Assembly (NCBI GenBank): GCA_038210415.1
Contig: JBBQWS010000016.1
Coordinates: forward strand, 1 to 60,625
DNA length: 60,625 nucleotides
Reading direction: 5' to 3'
Source: JBBQWS01 sp038210415
Lineage (GTDB): Bacteria; Actinomycetota; Actinomycetes; Prado026
Shown here: positions 34,071-42,501 of the stretch, in pieces
How the letters are laid out: each line of letters opens with the position of its first letter
How positions within the stretch are numbered: the first letter of the stretch is position 1
The notes under the pieces: model-generated
Database searches by the model: none
What the model saw: the letters and a program-made list of their open reading frames with translations, nothing else
What the model was told of the DNA's origin: nothing
Program-made: the position numbers and the translations under genes

Positions 34071-35519
34071 GTGTCCTCCCCCGGTGCTGGCCCTGTGGTC
34101 GGGTTCGACCTCGACATGACGTTGATCGACAGCCGGCCCGGGATCGCGGCGGTCATGCGCGCGCTGTCCACCGAGACCGGTACCCCGATCGACGTCGAGC
34201 TCGTCACGACCCGGCTGGGGCCACCGCTCGACCTCGAGCTCGCGCACTGGTACCCCGCTGACCAGGTCGCCGCGATGGCCGACCGCTTCCGGGAGATCTA
34301 CCCGTTGCACGGGATCCTCCCGACTCCGCTGCTGCCCGGGGCCGACCACGCGCTGGAGGCTGTCCACGCGAGCGGGGGCCGGTCGGTCGTCATCACGGCG
34401 AAGTTCGCCCCGAACGCACAGCTCCACCTGGACCACCTCGGCCTCGCCCCGTCCGCGGTCGAGGGCTGGCGGTTCGGCGAGGGCAAGTCAGCGGCACTGC
34501 GCGAGCACGGCGCAAGCGTCTACGTCGGTGACCACGAGGCCGACATGGTGTCGGCGAAAGCCGCCGGTGCAGTCGCGGTCGCGGTCCTGTCCGGTGCGCA
34601 CTCCGCCGCCGAGTTGCGCGCGGCCGGCGCCGACGTCGTGCTGGGGTCCATGACCGAGTTCGCCGACTGGTACGCCGAGCACCTGCTCACGGTTCGGCTG
34701 GCCGACCTGCGCGAGCGGTTGGTGGCCATGGGTTCGGTCGTCGTGGCGTTCTCCGGCGGGGCCGACTCGGCGTTCCTGCTCGCTGCGGCGGTGCGGGCCC
34801 TGGGTCCGTACCACGTCGTCGCGGCCACGGCGGTGTCGGCGTCGCTGCCGGCCTCCGAGCTGGCGGCCGCGTCAGCCTTCGCCGCCGAGCTCGGCGTACG
34901 GCACGTCACTCCCCGGACGTACGAGATGGCCCGGGACGGTTACCGGGCGAACGCCGGCGACCGCTGTTACTTCTGCAAGGCCGAGCTGCTCGATGTGTTG
35001 CGCCCAGCTGCCGCCATGCTCGCGGTCGAGCACGTGGCCACCGGCACCAACGCCGACGATGCCGTGGCCGGGTTCCGTCCGGGCATGCGAGCGGCCGCCG
35101 AACGGGGCGCCGAGACGCCGCTGCTCGACGCCGGCCTAACCAAGGCCCAGATCCGCCTCGCCTCGCGGCGCTGGGGCCTGGCGACCTGGGACAAGCCGGC
35201 TGCGGCGTGCCTGTCCAGCCGGATCGCGTTCGGGATCGAGATCACGCGGGAGCGACTGATCCGGGTCGACCAGGCGGAGGCGGGCGTTCGGTCGGCGCTT
35301 GCGGCCGAGGGCGTACCCGTCCGCGACCTGCGGGTCCGCGACCTCGGCGACGTGGCCCGGATCGAGGTCGACGCCGCATACGTCGAGGCGGCGGCCGGCT
35401 CGGCCGGGGTGCTGGCCGCGGTCCGGGCCGCCGGGTTCGACCAGGTGGAGGTCGACCCGCGGGGGTTTCGGTCCGGCTCGATGAACGAGCTGCTGCCCGA
35501 CCCCGAGCCCTTCCGCTGA
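34071..35519 (+). CDS. HAD phosphatase fused to LarE-type sulfur transferase
   Basis: This is a 482-aa two-domain protein. Residues about 1-210 form a HAD phosphatase: GFDLDMTLID (Asp13, Asp15), VITAK, GEGKSAAL and VGDHEADM. Residues about 216-482 match LarE, with PP-loop SGGADS (228-233), RCYFCK (Cys299, Cys302) and KPAAACLSSRI with Cys380, the position of the sacrificial cysteine. LarE supplies sulfur for the nickel-pincer (NPN) cofactor of lactate racemase. No larA, larB or larC lies in this window. The GTG at 34071 has a close GGAG; a GTG at 34095 is possible. Confidence 0.88.
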   Translation: MSSPGAGPVVGFDLDMTLIDSRPGIAAVMRALSTETGTPIDVELVTTRLGPPLDLELAHWYPADQVAAMADRFREIYPLHGILPTPLLPGADHALEAVHASGGRSVVITAKFAPNAQLHLDHLGLAPSAVEGWRFGEGKSAALREHGASVYVGDHEADMVSAKAAGAVAVAVLSGAHSAAELRAAGADVVLGSMTEFADWYAEHLLTVRLADLRERLVAMGSVVVAFSGGADSAFLLAAAVRALGPYHVVAATAVSASLPASELAAASAFAAELGVRHVTPRTYEMARDGYRANAGDRCYFCKAELLDVLRPAAAMLAVEHVATGTNADDAVAGFRPGMRAAAERGAETPLLDAGLTKAQIRLASRRWGLATWDKPAAACLSSRIAFGIEITRERLIRVDQAEAGVRSALAAEGVPVRDLRVRDLGDVARIEVDAAYVEAAAGSAGVLAAVRAAGFDQVEVDPRGFRSGSMNELLPDPEPFR

Positions 35520-35542
35520 CCCCCCGTTCCGGCACCCCCTTT

Positions 35543-35576
35543 CCGCCACGGGGGACCCTTCGCGCCACTAGGTCGC
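35543..35576 (+). repeat. Family B half-element, unpaired
   Basis: CCGCCACGGGGGACCCTTCG then CGCCACTAGGTCGC is a diverged copy downstream of the HAD-LarE gene. I see no inverted partner within about 1 kb, so this one is either a solo half or a degraded element. Confidence 0.65.
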
Positions 35577-35652
35577 GCTCCAGATCCCCCCTCGCTGGCA
35601 CCGTCGAGCCTGCTCCCGCGCCACGGTTCGGTCAGTCGGGGGCGAGGTGCGG

Positions 35653-35907
35653 CTACCGGGTACGGGTGGCGCGGCTGCGGGCCCGCGCGGTACGCCAGAA
35701 GCTGATCAGCACGAGGCCCAGCCCGATCGGGGCCAGCCCGGCGCCGACATAGAACGCGACCGGGAGCCGCGCGCTGCCGATGAACAAGGGCACGACTGCG
35801 GCCACGCACGACAGGACCCCCACGACGAACAAGATGCCGCCGACCCGGGCCAGCCGGTCGGCGCGGGGGGCGGGTGGCGTCGGCACGTCCGCACGGTACC
35901 CGGTCAC
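35653..35907 (-). CDS. Small two-helix membrane protein, unknown
   Basis: This 84-aa frame encodes two clear hydrophobic helices: VGGILFVVGVLSCVAAVVPLF, and after RLPVAFYVG the segment LAPIGLGLVLISFW. It has a basic tail (RTARARSRATRTR), which suggests both ends lie in the cytoplasm. The start is GTG. No family was recognised. It is placed divergently from the cold-shock gene, 77 bp away, and is likely real because the helix pattern and charge distribution are coherent. Confidence 0.6.
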   Translation of the reverse strand: MTGYRADVPTPPAPRADRLARVGGILFVVGVLSCVAAVVPLFIGSARLPVAFYVGAGLAPIGLGLVLISFWRTARARSRATRTR

Positions 35908-35984
35908 GTTGGTCCCGGCGCGCCCGGCGGATACGCTGAGGAGCCCCGGCTTCCAGGGGTCAGCATCTAGCGAGCGAGGTCGAC

Positions 35985-36368
35985 GTGCCTACCGGCAAGG
36001 TCAAGTGGTACGACACCGAGAAGGGCTTCGGCTTCCTCGCCCGCGAGGACGGCGGCGAGGTCTTCGTGCACTCGTCGGCCCTGCCCGCGGGCGTCACTTC
36101 GCTCAAGCCGGGTGCACGGGTCGAGTTCGGGGTGGCCGAGGGCAAGCGTGGCGAGCAGGCGTTGTCGATCCGCGTGCTCGACCCGACGCCGAGCGTCGCG
36201 AAGGCCCAGCGCAAGCCCGCCGACGACATGGCGATCATCGTCGAGGACCTGATCACGTTGCTCGACAAGCTCGGCAACGACCTGCGCCGCGGCAAGCACC
36301 CCGCTCCGGCCGACGGGCGCAAGGTCGCGTCGCTGCTGCGGGCGGTCGCGGACGACCTCGAAGGCTGA
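35985..36368 (+). CDS. Cold-shock-domain protein with C-terminal extension
   Basis: This is a 127-aa protein. The cold-shock domain (about residues 1-66) has GKVKWYDTEKGFGFLA (RNP1) and EVFVHSSAL (RNP2), which bind single-stranded RNA or DNA. A 60-residue extension after it (DDMAIIVEDLITLLDKLGNDL) is predicted helical. This longer type resembles mycobacterial CspB rather than the 67-aa CspA type. The GTG start follows CGAGCGAGG. It is next to DUF2771 and DUF3027 genes, a conserved actinobacterial neighbourhood. Confidence 0.93.
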   Translation: MPTGKVKWYDTEKGFGFLAREDGGEVFVHSSALPAGVTSLKPGARVEFGVAEGKRGEQALSIRVLDPTPSVAKAQRKPADDMAIIVEDLITLLDKLGNDLRRGKHPAPADGRKVASLLRAVADDLEG

Positions 36369-36385
36369 CTCAGCGGGTCAGCGGG

Positions 36386-36829
36386 TCAGCGGGTCGGCGT
36401 GAGCTGGAAGTACCACACCCCGCGCGCCGACTTCCCGTCCGCCGCCAGTCCGACGACCTGCAGCCGCCTCACCGCCTGCAGGTCGGCCTCCGCCAGCGTG
36501 AACGAGTAGTAGGTGACCTTCAGCGGCACGGCGACCAGCGGCTTGCCCTCGACCACGGGGATCCAGCCGTTCTCGGCGACCACGGGGTCCACGCTGATGC
36601 CGATGGTGTCGGGGCTGACCTTGAGCGTCCCGGTCGTGTCCGCGTCGGGTGCGCAGCTCGGGCCGTCGATCACGCCTGTGGGCTCGAACGCCCAGCAGCG
36701 CGCCTCGCGGTGCACGCTCGAGGTGCCGGCCCAGACCGTGACGCCCGGCCCCGGCTTCGAGCAGCCCGCGAGCGTCGCGGCGACAGAGACGACGACGCAG
36801 GCGAGCGCTGCGCTGCGACGGAAGGTCAT
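36386..36829 (-). CDS. DUF2771-family lipoprotein
   Basis: This is a 147-aa exported protein. The signal sequence RRSAALACVVVSVAATLAGC ends in a lipobox (LAGC), so the mature protein should be a lipoprotein. The beta-rich rest includes VPLKVTYYSFTLAEADLQAV. DUF2771 proteins sit beside cold-shock and DUF3027 genes across actinobacteria, with no known function. It converges with the cold-shock gene and diverges from the DUF3027 gene, which begins 65 bp away. Confidence 0.85.
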   Translation of the reverse strand: MTFRRSAALACVVVSVAATLAGCSKPGPGVTVWAGTSSVHREARCWAFEPTGVIDGPSCAPDADTTGTLKVSPDTIGISVDPVVAENGWIPVVEGKPLVAVPLKVTYYSFTLAEADLQAVRRLQVVGLAADGKSARGVWYFQLTPTR

Positions 36830-36893
36830 CGGTTCGCTCCAGCGGTGACGGCGGCGGTGGGATTCCTCGCTGCGCAGGCTACCCTTCACGATT

Positions 36894-37673
36894 GTGACCG
36901 CCGCGACCCGTACCCGACCCGCAGGGGTGGACGCCGTGTGCGCGGCGGCCGTTGACCTCGCTCGTGCCGCCGCCGAAGAGCTGGCTGGCCCCAGCCAGGT
37001 CGGTGCGCACCTCGGCGTCGAGGGCGACGGGGAACGGCTGGCCAACCACGCTTTCGCCTGCCTGTCCCCGGCTTACGTCGGCTGGTCGTGGAGCGTCACG
37101 GTGGCCCGGGCCAACCGGGCCAAGGCGGCGACGGTCGACGAGGTCTGCCTGCTGCCGGGTGCGCAAGCGCTGCTCGCGCCTGCCTGGGTTCCGTACGCGG
37201 ACCGCCTGCAACCGGGCGATCTCGGCCCGGGCGACCTGCTGCCGACCGAGCCCGACGATGTGCGGCTGGTTCCTGGCTACACCGGCGGGTACGAAGAGCT
37301 GAGCCGGGCCGAGGCCGAGGAGCTCCGCGAGGTCGTCTTCGAGCTGGGTCTGGGCCGGGCCCGGGTGCTGTCGCTGGTCGGGCTCGACGACGCGGCCGAC
37401 CGCTGGGTCAACGGCCCCGGAGGCCCCCACGTCCCGCTCGCCGAAGCCGCCCCTGGACCGTGCGTGACCTGTGGCTTCCTGGTCCTGCTGCCGGGGCTGC
37501 TGGGCCAGTCGTTCGGCGTCTGCGCGAACGAGTCCTCCCCGAGCGACGGCCGGGTCGTGACGTTCGACCACGGCTGCGGCGCGCACAGCGAGGCCGTCAC
37601 GGTGCTCTCGCTCTCGTCGACCGGCCCCCACGTCCTCGACGAGGTCGGCTACGACGAGTTCGGCCACGGCTGA
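36894..37673 (+). CDS. DUF3027-family protein
   Basis: This is a 259-aa soluble protein. The region ANHAFACLSPAYVGWSWSVTVARANRAKAATVDEVCLLPG followed by LLPTEPDDVRLVPGYTGG is characteristic of DUF3027. A Cys pair in GPCVTCGFLVLLPG and a second cluster (FGVCANE, DHGCGAHSE) suggest a zinc site. The function is unknown. A TACCCT box ends shortly before the GTG, so a very short leader is possible. The sacsin-like gene follows by 18 nt. Confidence 0.85.
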   Translation: MTAATRTRPAGVDAVCAAAVDLARAAAEELAGPSQVGAHLGVEGDGERLANHAFACLSPAYVGWSWSVTVARANRAKAATVDEVCLLPGAQALLAPAWVPYADRLQPGDLGPGDLLPTEPDDVRLVPGYTGGYEELSRAEAEELREVVFELGLGRARVLSLVGLDDAADRWVNGPGGPHVPLAEAAPGPCVTCGFLVLLPGLLGQSFGVCANESSPSDGRVVTFDHGCGAHSEAVTVLSLSSTGPHVLDEVGYDEFGHG

Positions 37674-37691
37674 TCCCGTGGGCCCGCCCCT

Positions 37692-40364
37692 GTGCGCCCC
37701 GACCCGGTGAGCCCGGACCCCGCTGACCCGTTTCGCACCGCCGACCTGCGCGGTCGGGTCCTGGCCGCCTGGCAGGCGTCGCCGGCCCGGTTCCGTGAGG
37801 ACGCCAACGCCGAGGAGGACTTCGCCCTCGGCGGGTACCGCGACCGGCTCGTCGTCGAGCTCGCGCAGAACGCCGCCGACGCAGCGGCTCGGGCCGGGGT
37901 TCCTGGGCGGTTGCTGCTGGCCCTGCGCGACGGTGTGCTGGTCGCCGCCAACGACGGCGCCGCCCTCGACGCCGAAGCCGTCGAGGCGCTGTCCACGCTT
38001 CGGGCCTCGGCGAAGCGCGACGACGACCTGACAGCGACCGTCGGCCGCTTCGGCGTCGGCTTCGCGGCGGTGCTGGCCGTCAGCGACGAGCCGGCGATCA
38101 GCAGCGGGCCGGCCGGGGTCGGCTGGTCCCGAGCGCGCACCCGTGAGCTCGTCGCGGCCGTGCCCGAGCTGTCCCAGGAGCTCGACCGGCGCGTGGGTCA
38201 CGTCCCGGTGCTGCGGCTGCCGTTCGCGGTGATGCGCACGCCGGAACCGGGGTACGACACCGCGGTGTGGCTGCCGCTGCGCGACGAAGCGGCCAAGGCG
38301 CTGGTCGAGCGGGTGCTCGCCGAGGTCGACGCCGGGCTGCTGTTGATGCTGCCGGCGCTCGCCGAGATCGTCGTCGAGCTCGTTGGCGCGCGATCTCGGG
38401 TTCTGCTCGCGGCCGACCTCGACGTGCGGGTCGTGCAGACCTCCGGCCCGATCGACCCGGTGCTGCTGGCCGACCGGCCGACCGAGGAGCGCCGGGCCCA
38501 CGACTGGTCGGTGCGTTGGGCCGTACCTCGGCCGCCCGGCGTCCCCGCCGTCGTGCACGCGCCGACGCCCACTGACGAGCCGCTCGACCTGCCGGCGTTG
38601 CTCATCGCATCGTTCCCGCTCGACCCGACCCGCCGCCAGGTGGCGCCCGGCCCGCTACGCGACCTGGTCGTCGAGCAGGCGGCGGCCGCGTACGCCCAGC
38701 TGGTCCGCGAGGTCGCGTCCGAGGCGACGTCGGCCGACGACGTCCTGCGTCTGGTCCCCGGTCCGGCGATGAAGGGGGCGCTCGACTCGGAGCTGCGCCG
38801 GGCGATCACGTTCGCGCTGGCCGACGCGCCGTTCCTGCCTGGCGGCCAACGACCGGCCGACGCGGTGTTCGTCGAAGGGCTGCCGGAAGCCGCGTACGTG
38901 CTCGTCGCCGATGCCGTTCCCGGGCTGTTGCCGCCCGCGTGGGGCCGGGTCGAGGTCGAGCGCCTCGGCGGGCGAAGGATGCGCATGGCCGACCTCGTCG
39001 ACGAGCTGGCCGCCTTGGCTCGTCCGGCGACCTGGTGGCGGACCCTGTACGACGCGCTCGAGAGCGTCGATCGCGACGCCCTCGCAGGGCTGCCGGTGCT
39101 GCTGCACGACGGGCGGCTCGTGCGTGGGGTCCGAGGTGTGGTCGTGGGTGCGCCGACCGACCTGGCCGCTGCCCTCGCGACCTTGGGCGTACGCGTCGCC
39201 GATCCAGGCCTCGCGCACCCCCTGCTCGAACGACTCGGCGCAGTACCGGCCGACCCGTTCGCGCTGCTGTCCGACGAGACGGTGCGGGCGACCGCCGAGC
39301 AGTCGATCGATGCCGACGACCCTGAGCCGATCGCCGTCGCGGTGCTCACCCTGGTGGCTGCCGCGGGCGCACCGGAGGAGGCCGCGCGATGGCTGGCCGA
39401 GCTGGCGCTGCCGGACGACGAGGGCGAATGGGCCCCGGCCGGCGAGCTGTTGCTGCCAGGGAGCCCGCTCGCCGACATCCTGGAGCCAGACGCCCTCGCC
39501 TTCGTCGACGCGGCGTGGGTCTCGCGCTGGGGGGCCGAGACGCTCGCCGCGGTGGGGGCCTTGCGCACCTTCGCCGTGGTCCGCGACGACGACGTCCTGC
39601 TGGATCCCGATGTCTGCGACCACGACCTCGACGCCGAGGACGAGTGGGTCGAGGCCATGCTCGACGAGCTGCCCGAGGGCGACCACCCCCCGGTGCTGGG
39701 TGCTTTCGTCGCGCTGCGCGACCTCGACCTGGTGGCCGACGACCGTTGGCCCGAGGCCCTGCGACTGATCGCACGCGACCCGGTGCTGCGCGCGGCGGTC
39801 GTCGAACCGGTCGGCGTCGATGGCGTCGACCTCAGCCCGTACACCGCCTGGTGGCTGCGGACGCACCCGGTGCTCGGCGGACGGCTGCCGACCGAGCTCA
39901 GCCTGCCGGGCGCGTCAACCGAGCTCACGTTGCTCCGGCCGGCCGCACCTGACCTCGGTCTGGACCGCGTGTTCGTCGAGGCGATCGGGGTCGTCGGCAA
40001 CGTCGCCGAGGCCGGAGAGGTCTTCTGGGTGCCGCTCCTCGCAGCCGGGGTCGATCCGCGCGGCGCACGTCCCGATGGGCCAGGCACCGTCGCCGAAGTA
40101 CCTGACGTCGTGGGGCGCGTGCTCGTCGATGCCCCGCTGACGTACGTCCGGCACGACGTCCTGACAGTCGCCGGGGTTACCTGCGAATGGTGGGTCGACG
40201 GCGACGAGGAGGAGGTGCACGCGGCCACCCTCGACGGGCTGGCCCGCGGACTTGCCTGGGTCGCGGACCGCTGGTCCGAGCGCATGCTCGTGGCGCAGGT
40301 GCTTGCCGCGCCGGAACGCGTCGAGGGACTGTTGGCCGAGTACGCCTGGGAAGCCGAGCGCTAA
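37692..40364 (+). CDS. Sacsin/Hsp90-like N-terminal ATPase-domain protein
   Basis: This is an 890-aa protein with an N-terminal GHKL ATP-binding fold. The N-box is VELAQNAADAAARA (about residues 54-67), followed by the lid region VAANDGAALDAEAVEALS and GRFGVGFAAVLAV. This arrangement is that of sacsin N-terminal domains. The rest is long, acidic and without recognised motif. Actinobacterial copies lie next to DUF3027, as here. A chaperone-like or signalling role is only inferred. It overlaps the DUF2530 gene end by 4 nt. Confidence 0.85.
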   Translation: MRPDPVSPDPADPFRTADLRGRVLAAWQASPARFREDANAEEDFALGGYRDRLVVELAQNAADAAARAGVPGRLLLALRDGVLVAANDGAALDAEAVEALSTLRASAKRDDDLTATVGRFGVGFAAVLAVSDEPAISSGPAGVGWSRARTRELVAAVPELSQELDRRVGHVPVLRLPFAVMRTPEPGYDTAVWLPLRDEAAKALVERVLAEVDAGLLLMLPALAEIVVELVGARSRVLLAADLDVRVVQTSGPIDPVLLADRPTEERRAHDWSVRWAVPRPPGVPAVVHAPTPTDEPLDLPALLIASFPLDPTRRQVAPGPLRDLVVEQAAAAYAQLVREVASEATSADDVLRLVPGPAMKGALDSELRRAITFALADAPFLPGGQRPADAVFVEGLPEAAYVLVADAVPGLLPPAWGRVEVERLGGRRMRMADLVDELAALARPATWWRTLYDALESVDRDALAGLPVLLHDGRLVRGVRGVVVGAPTDLAAALATLGVRVADPGLAHPLLERLGAVPADPFALLSDETVRATAEQSIDADDPEPIAVAVLTLVAAAGAPEEAARWLAELALPDDEGEWAPAGELLLPGSPLADILEPDALAFVDAAWVSRWGAETLAAVGALRTFAVVRDDDVLLDPDVCDHDLDAEDEWVEAMLDELPEGDHPPVLGAFVALRDLDLVADDRWPEALRLIARDPVLRAAVVEPVGVDGVDLSPYTAWWLRTHPVLGGRLPTELSLPGASTELTLLRPAAPDLGLDRVFVEAIGVVGNVAEAGEVFWVPLLAAGVDPRGARPDGPGTVAEVPDVVGRVLVDAPLTYVRHDVLTVAGVTCEWWVDGDEEEVHAATLDGLARGLAWVADRWSERMLVAQVLAAPERVEGLLAEYAWEAER

Positions 40365-40609
40365 CCGGTTTCGGTACGGGCGGCGGCGCGGTAGGCCGCG
40401 CGCCGGCGCCGGACCCACCAGCAGCCCAGCACCCCCAGTGCGAACCCGGTGACTGCGACCCAGATCCACCAGTCGGTGCCCTCGGCGACGAGCCGCAACC
40501 GCATCGCGAGCAGGACGACCAGGGCGAGCCCCCACAGCGCGGTGCCGACGGTGACCGGCACGACGGCGTCCGCCTGCGGCTGCTCGTCCGCTGCGGTGGC
40601 TTCGTCCAT
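40361..40609 (-). CDS. DUF2530-family membrane protein
   Basis: This is an 82-aa protein with two transmembrane helices (VTVGTALWGLALVVLLAM and WIWVAVTGFALGVLGCWWV) and a basic tail RRRRAAYRAAARTETG. The short acidic N-terminus and helix spacing match DUF2530 of actinobacteria. The ATG at 40609 (MDEATAADEQ) is preferred over an upstream ATG at 40636. Its function is unknown. Confidence 0.82.
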   Translation of the reverse strand: MDEATAADEQPQADAVVPVTVGTALWGLALVVLLAMRLRLVAEGTDWWIWVAVTGFALGVLGCWWVRRRRAAYRAAARTETG

Positions 40610-40629
40610 CCCCCCATCCTCCCCCCTCT

Positions 40630-40759
40630 CCGCCACAAGGGTCCCCTCATGCCGCTAGTTCGAGCTCAGCTTCCCCTCACGGCGGACGCCGATTGGTGGC
40701 CACGACTGGACAGGGGACCCAAACCGCGGCCTATTGGCATGAGGGGACCCCTGCGGCGG
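40630..40759. repeat. Family B paired element (compact hairpin)
   Basis: The left half at 40630-40680 has CGCCACAAGGGTCCCCTCAT, then GCCGCTAG and a CCCCTCAC end. The right half at 40725-40759 is the inverse (GGCATGAGGGGACCC). Only about 45 bp lies between, so the 130-bp unit resembles a non-autonomous palindromic element. It sits between the DUF2530 gene and the MarR gene. Confidence 0.85.
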
Positions 40760-40784
40760 AAGGGGGTGGCGGGAGAAGGGAGAA

Positions 40785-40814
40785 CGTTAGCGGGGGTAAT
40801 GAGTTATGCTAACG
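40785..40814 (+). promoter_or_regulatory. Candidate MarR operator over the -10 region
   Basis: CGTTAGC (40785-40791) and GCTAACG (40808-40814) form a perfect 7-bp inverted repeat with 16 bp between. The right arm overlaps a TATGCT -10 (40805-40810) and ends 2 nt before the ATG. This is where an autorepressor would bind. Transcription would be leaderless or nearly so. Confidence 0.6.
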
Positions 40815-40816
40815 AT

Positions 40817-41254
40817 ATGCCTGCATCCAGCACCGCCGTCGACACCGAGCTGGCCAGCGTCCTGCGGATCTCGGTCATGCGGCTGGCCCGTCGGCTACGG
40901 GCCGAGCGCTCCGAGTCCGACCTGACCTTGACCCAGTTGTCGGCGTTGTCGGCCCTGGAACGGCACGGACCCATAACGCCGGGCGCGCTGGCCGCGCACG
41001 AGAAGGTGTAGCCGCCGTCGATGACCCGAGTGCTCGCGGTGCTTGAGGACCAGGGGCTCGTCGCCCGTAGGCCGCACCCGACCGACGGCCGCCAGGTGCT
41101 CGTCACCACGACGACGGCCGCCACCGCCATCCTCAGCGAGGACCGCCGCCGCCGGGAGGCCTGGCTGGTCGACCACCTCGCCGACCTCAGCCGGGACGAA
41201 CGTGCCCTGCTCCGCCTCGCGGCGCCGATCCTCGACCAGCTGGCCGGCGCGTGA
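40817..41254 (+). pseudogene. MarR-family regulator interrupted by an in-frame TAG
   Basis: The two halves are in one frame: MPASSTAVDTELASVLRISV up to AAHEKV, a TAG at 41009-41011, then PPSMTRVLAVLEDQGLVARR to the winged-helix wing RRPHPTDGRQVLV. Family members have HE(R/K)VQPPSMTR here, so one CAG-to-TAG change explains it. The intact protein would be about 145 aa. Residues before the stop end inside the DNA-recognition helix, so no working repressor is expected unless the stop is read through or is a sequencing error. Confidence 0.85.
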
Positions 41255-42501
41255 CCCCCACTTTCAGCGCACTCTCGCACCGGAACTTCCGGCTGTTCGC
41301 CAGCGGCCAGATCGTCTCCAACACCGGCACGTGGATGCAGCGCATCGCCCAGGACTGGCTGATCCTCGGCCTCACCGCCGGGTCGGGCAAGGCGCTCGGC
41401 CTCATCACCGCCCTGCAGTTCCTGCCGCTGCTGCTGTTCAGCCTCTGGGGCGGGGTGCTCGCCGACCGGCTGCCCAAGCGCAAGGTGCTCATCGTGACCC
41501 AGGCCGTGATGGGGCTGCAGGCCGCGCTGCTCGGCTTCCTGGTCGTGACCCACACCGTCCAGGTCTGGCACGTGTACGTGCTCGCGGTGCTGCTCGGTAC
41601 CGCCGCGGCCCTCGACAACCCCGTGCGCCAGTCGTTCGTGTCCGAGATGGTGACCCTCGGCGACCTGCCCAACGCCGTGGCCCTCGGCAGCGCGACGTTC
41701 AACCTCGGCCGGGTGATCGGCCCGGCCGTCGCGGGGCTGCTGATCGGGGCGTTCGGCACCGGCCCCGTCTTCTTCGTCAACGCGGCGTCGTACGCCGTCG
41801 TCATCGCGTTCCTGATGATGATGCGCTCGGCCGACCTGCGCCCGGCGGCTCGGGTTCCGCGCGGCCCCGGCGCACTTCGAGCCGGGCTGAGCTACGTCGC
41901 CGGCCGCAAGGACCTGCTGCTCGTCGTCCTGGTGATGGCGGCGATGGGCACGTTCGGGTTGAACTTCCAGATCACGATCGCGCTGATGGCCACCCAGACG
42001 TTCCACGTCGGCGCCACCCAGTTCGGCCTGCTGACGACCTCCTTCGCGGCCGGTTCGCTCGTCGGGGCGTTGCTGTCGGCCCGACGGGCGGGGCGCACGA
42101 GAACCAGGCCGTCGCTGCGCCGGGTGGTCGCCCTGGCGCTCGGCTTCGGTGGGCTCGAGATGGTCGCGGGCACCGCGCCGACCTACGCCGTGTTCGCCGC
42201 GATGCTGTTCCCGACCGGGCTGGTCGCGCTCAGCGCCATCACGTCTGCGAACGCCTCGCTCCAGCTCGGAGCCGACGCGACCATGCGCGGCCGGGTCATG
42301 GCGTTGTACACGTTGGTCTTCTTCGGGGGCACTCCGTTCGGTGCACCGTTGATCGGGTGGCTGGCCGAGACCAGCGGGCCGCGGTGGTCGCTCGTCGGCG
42401 GCGGTGCGGTCACTGTCGTCCTGATCCTGGTCGTCGCGTTCGCCCTGCGGCCCAGGCTGCAGTCGAATCCGCTCGTGGGGAGTGACAGGGTGGTCGCATG
42501 A
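41251..42501 (+). CDS. MFS transporter, probable drug exporter
   Basis: This is a 416-aa major facilitator with about 12 hydrophobic helices. The start FSALSHRNFRLFASGQIVSNTGTWMQ matches the enterobactin/multidrug exporter subgroup (MFS_3). The motif GGVLADRLPKRKVLI between helices 2 and 3 is the MFS motif A. The GTG overlaps the end of the broken MarR frame (GTGA). Loss of the repressor could leave it constitutively expressed. The substrate is unknown. Confidence 0.9.
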   Translation: MTPTFSALSHRNFRLFASGQIVSNTGTWMQRIAQDWLILGLTAGSGKALGLITALQFLPLLLFSLWGGVLADRLPKRKVLIVTQAVMGLQAALLGFLVVTHTVQVWHVYVLAVLLGTAAALDNPVRQSFVSEMVTLGDLPNAVALGSATFNLGRVIGPAVAGLLIGAFGTGPVFFVNAASYAVVIAFLMMMRSADLRPAARVPRGPGALRAGLSYVAGRKDLLLVVLVMAAMGTFGLNFQITIALMATQTFHVGATQFGLLTTSFAAGSLVGALLSARRAGRTRTRPSLRRVVALALGFGGLEMVAGTAPTYAVFAAMLFPTGLVALSAITSANASLQLGADATMRGRVMALYTLVFFGGTPFGAPLIGWLAETSGPRWSLVGGGAVTVVLILVVAFALRPRLQSNPLVGSDRVVA

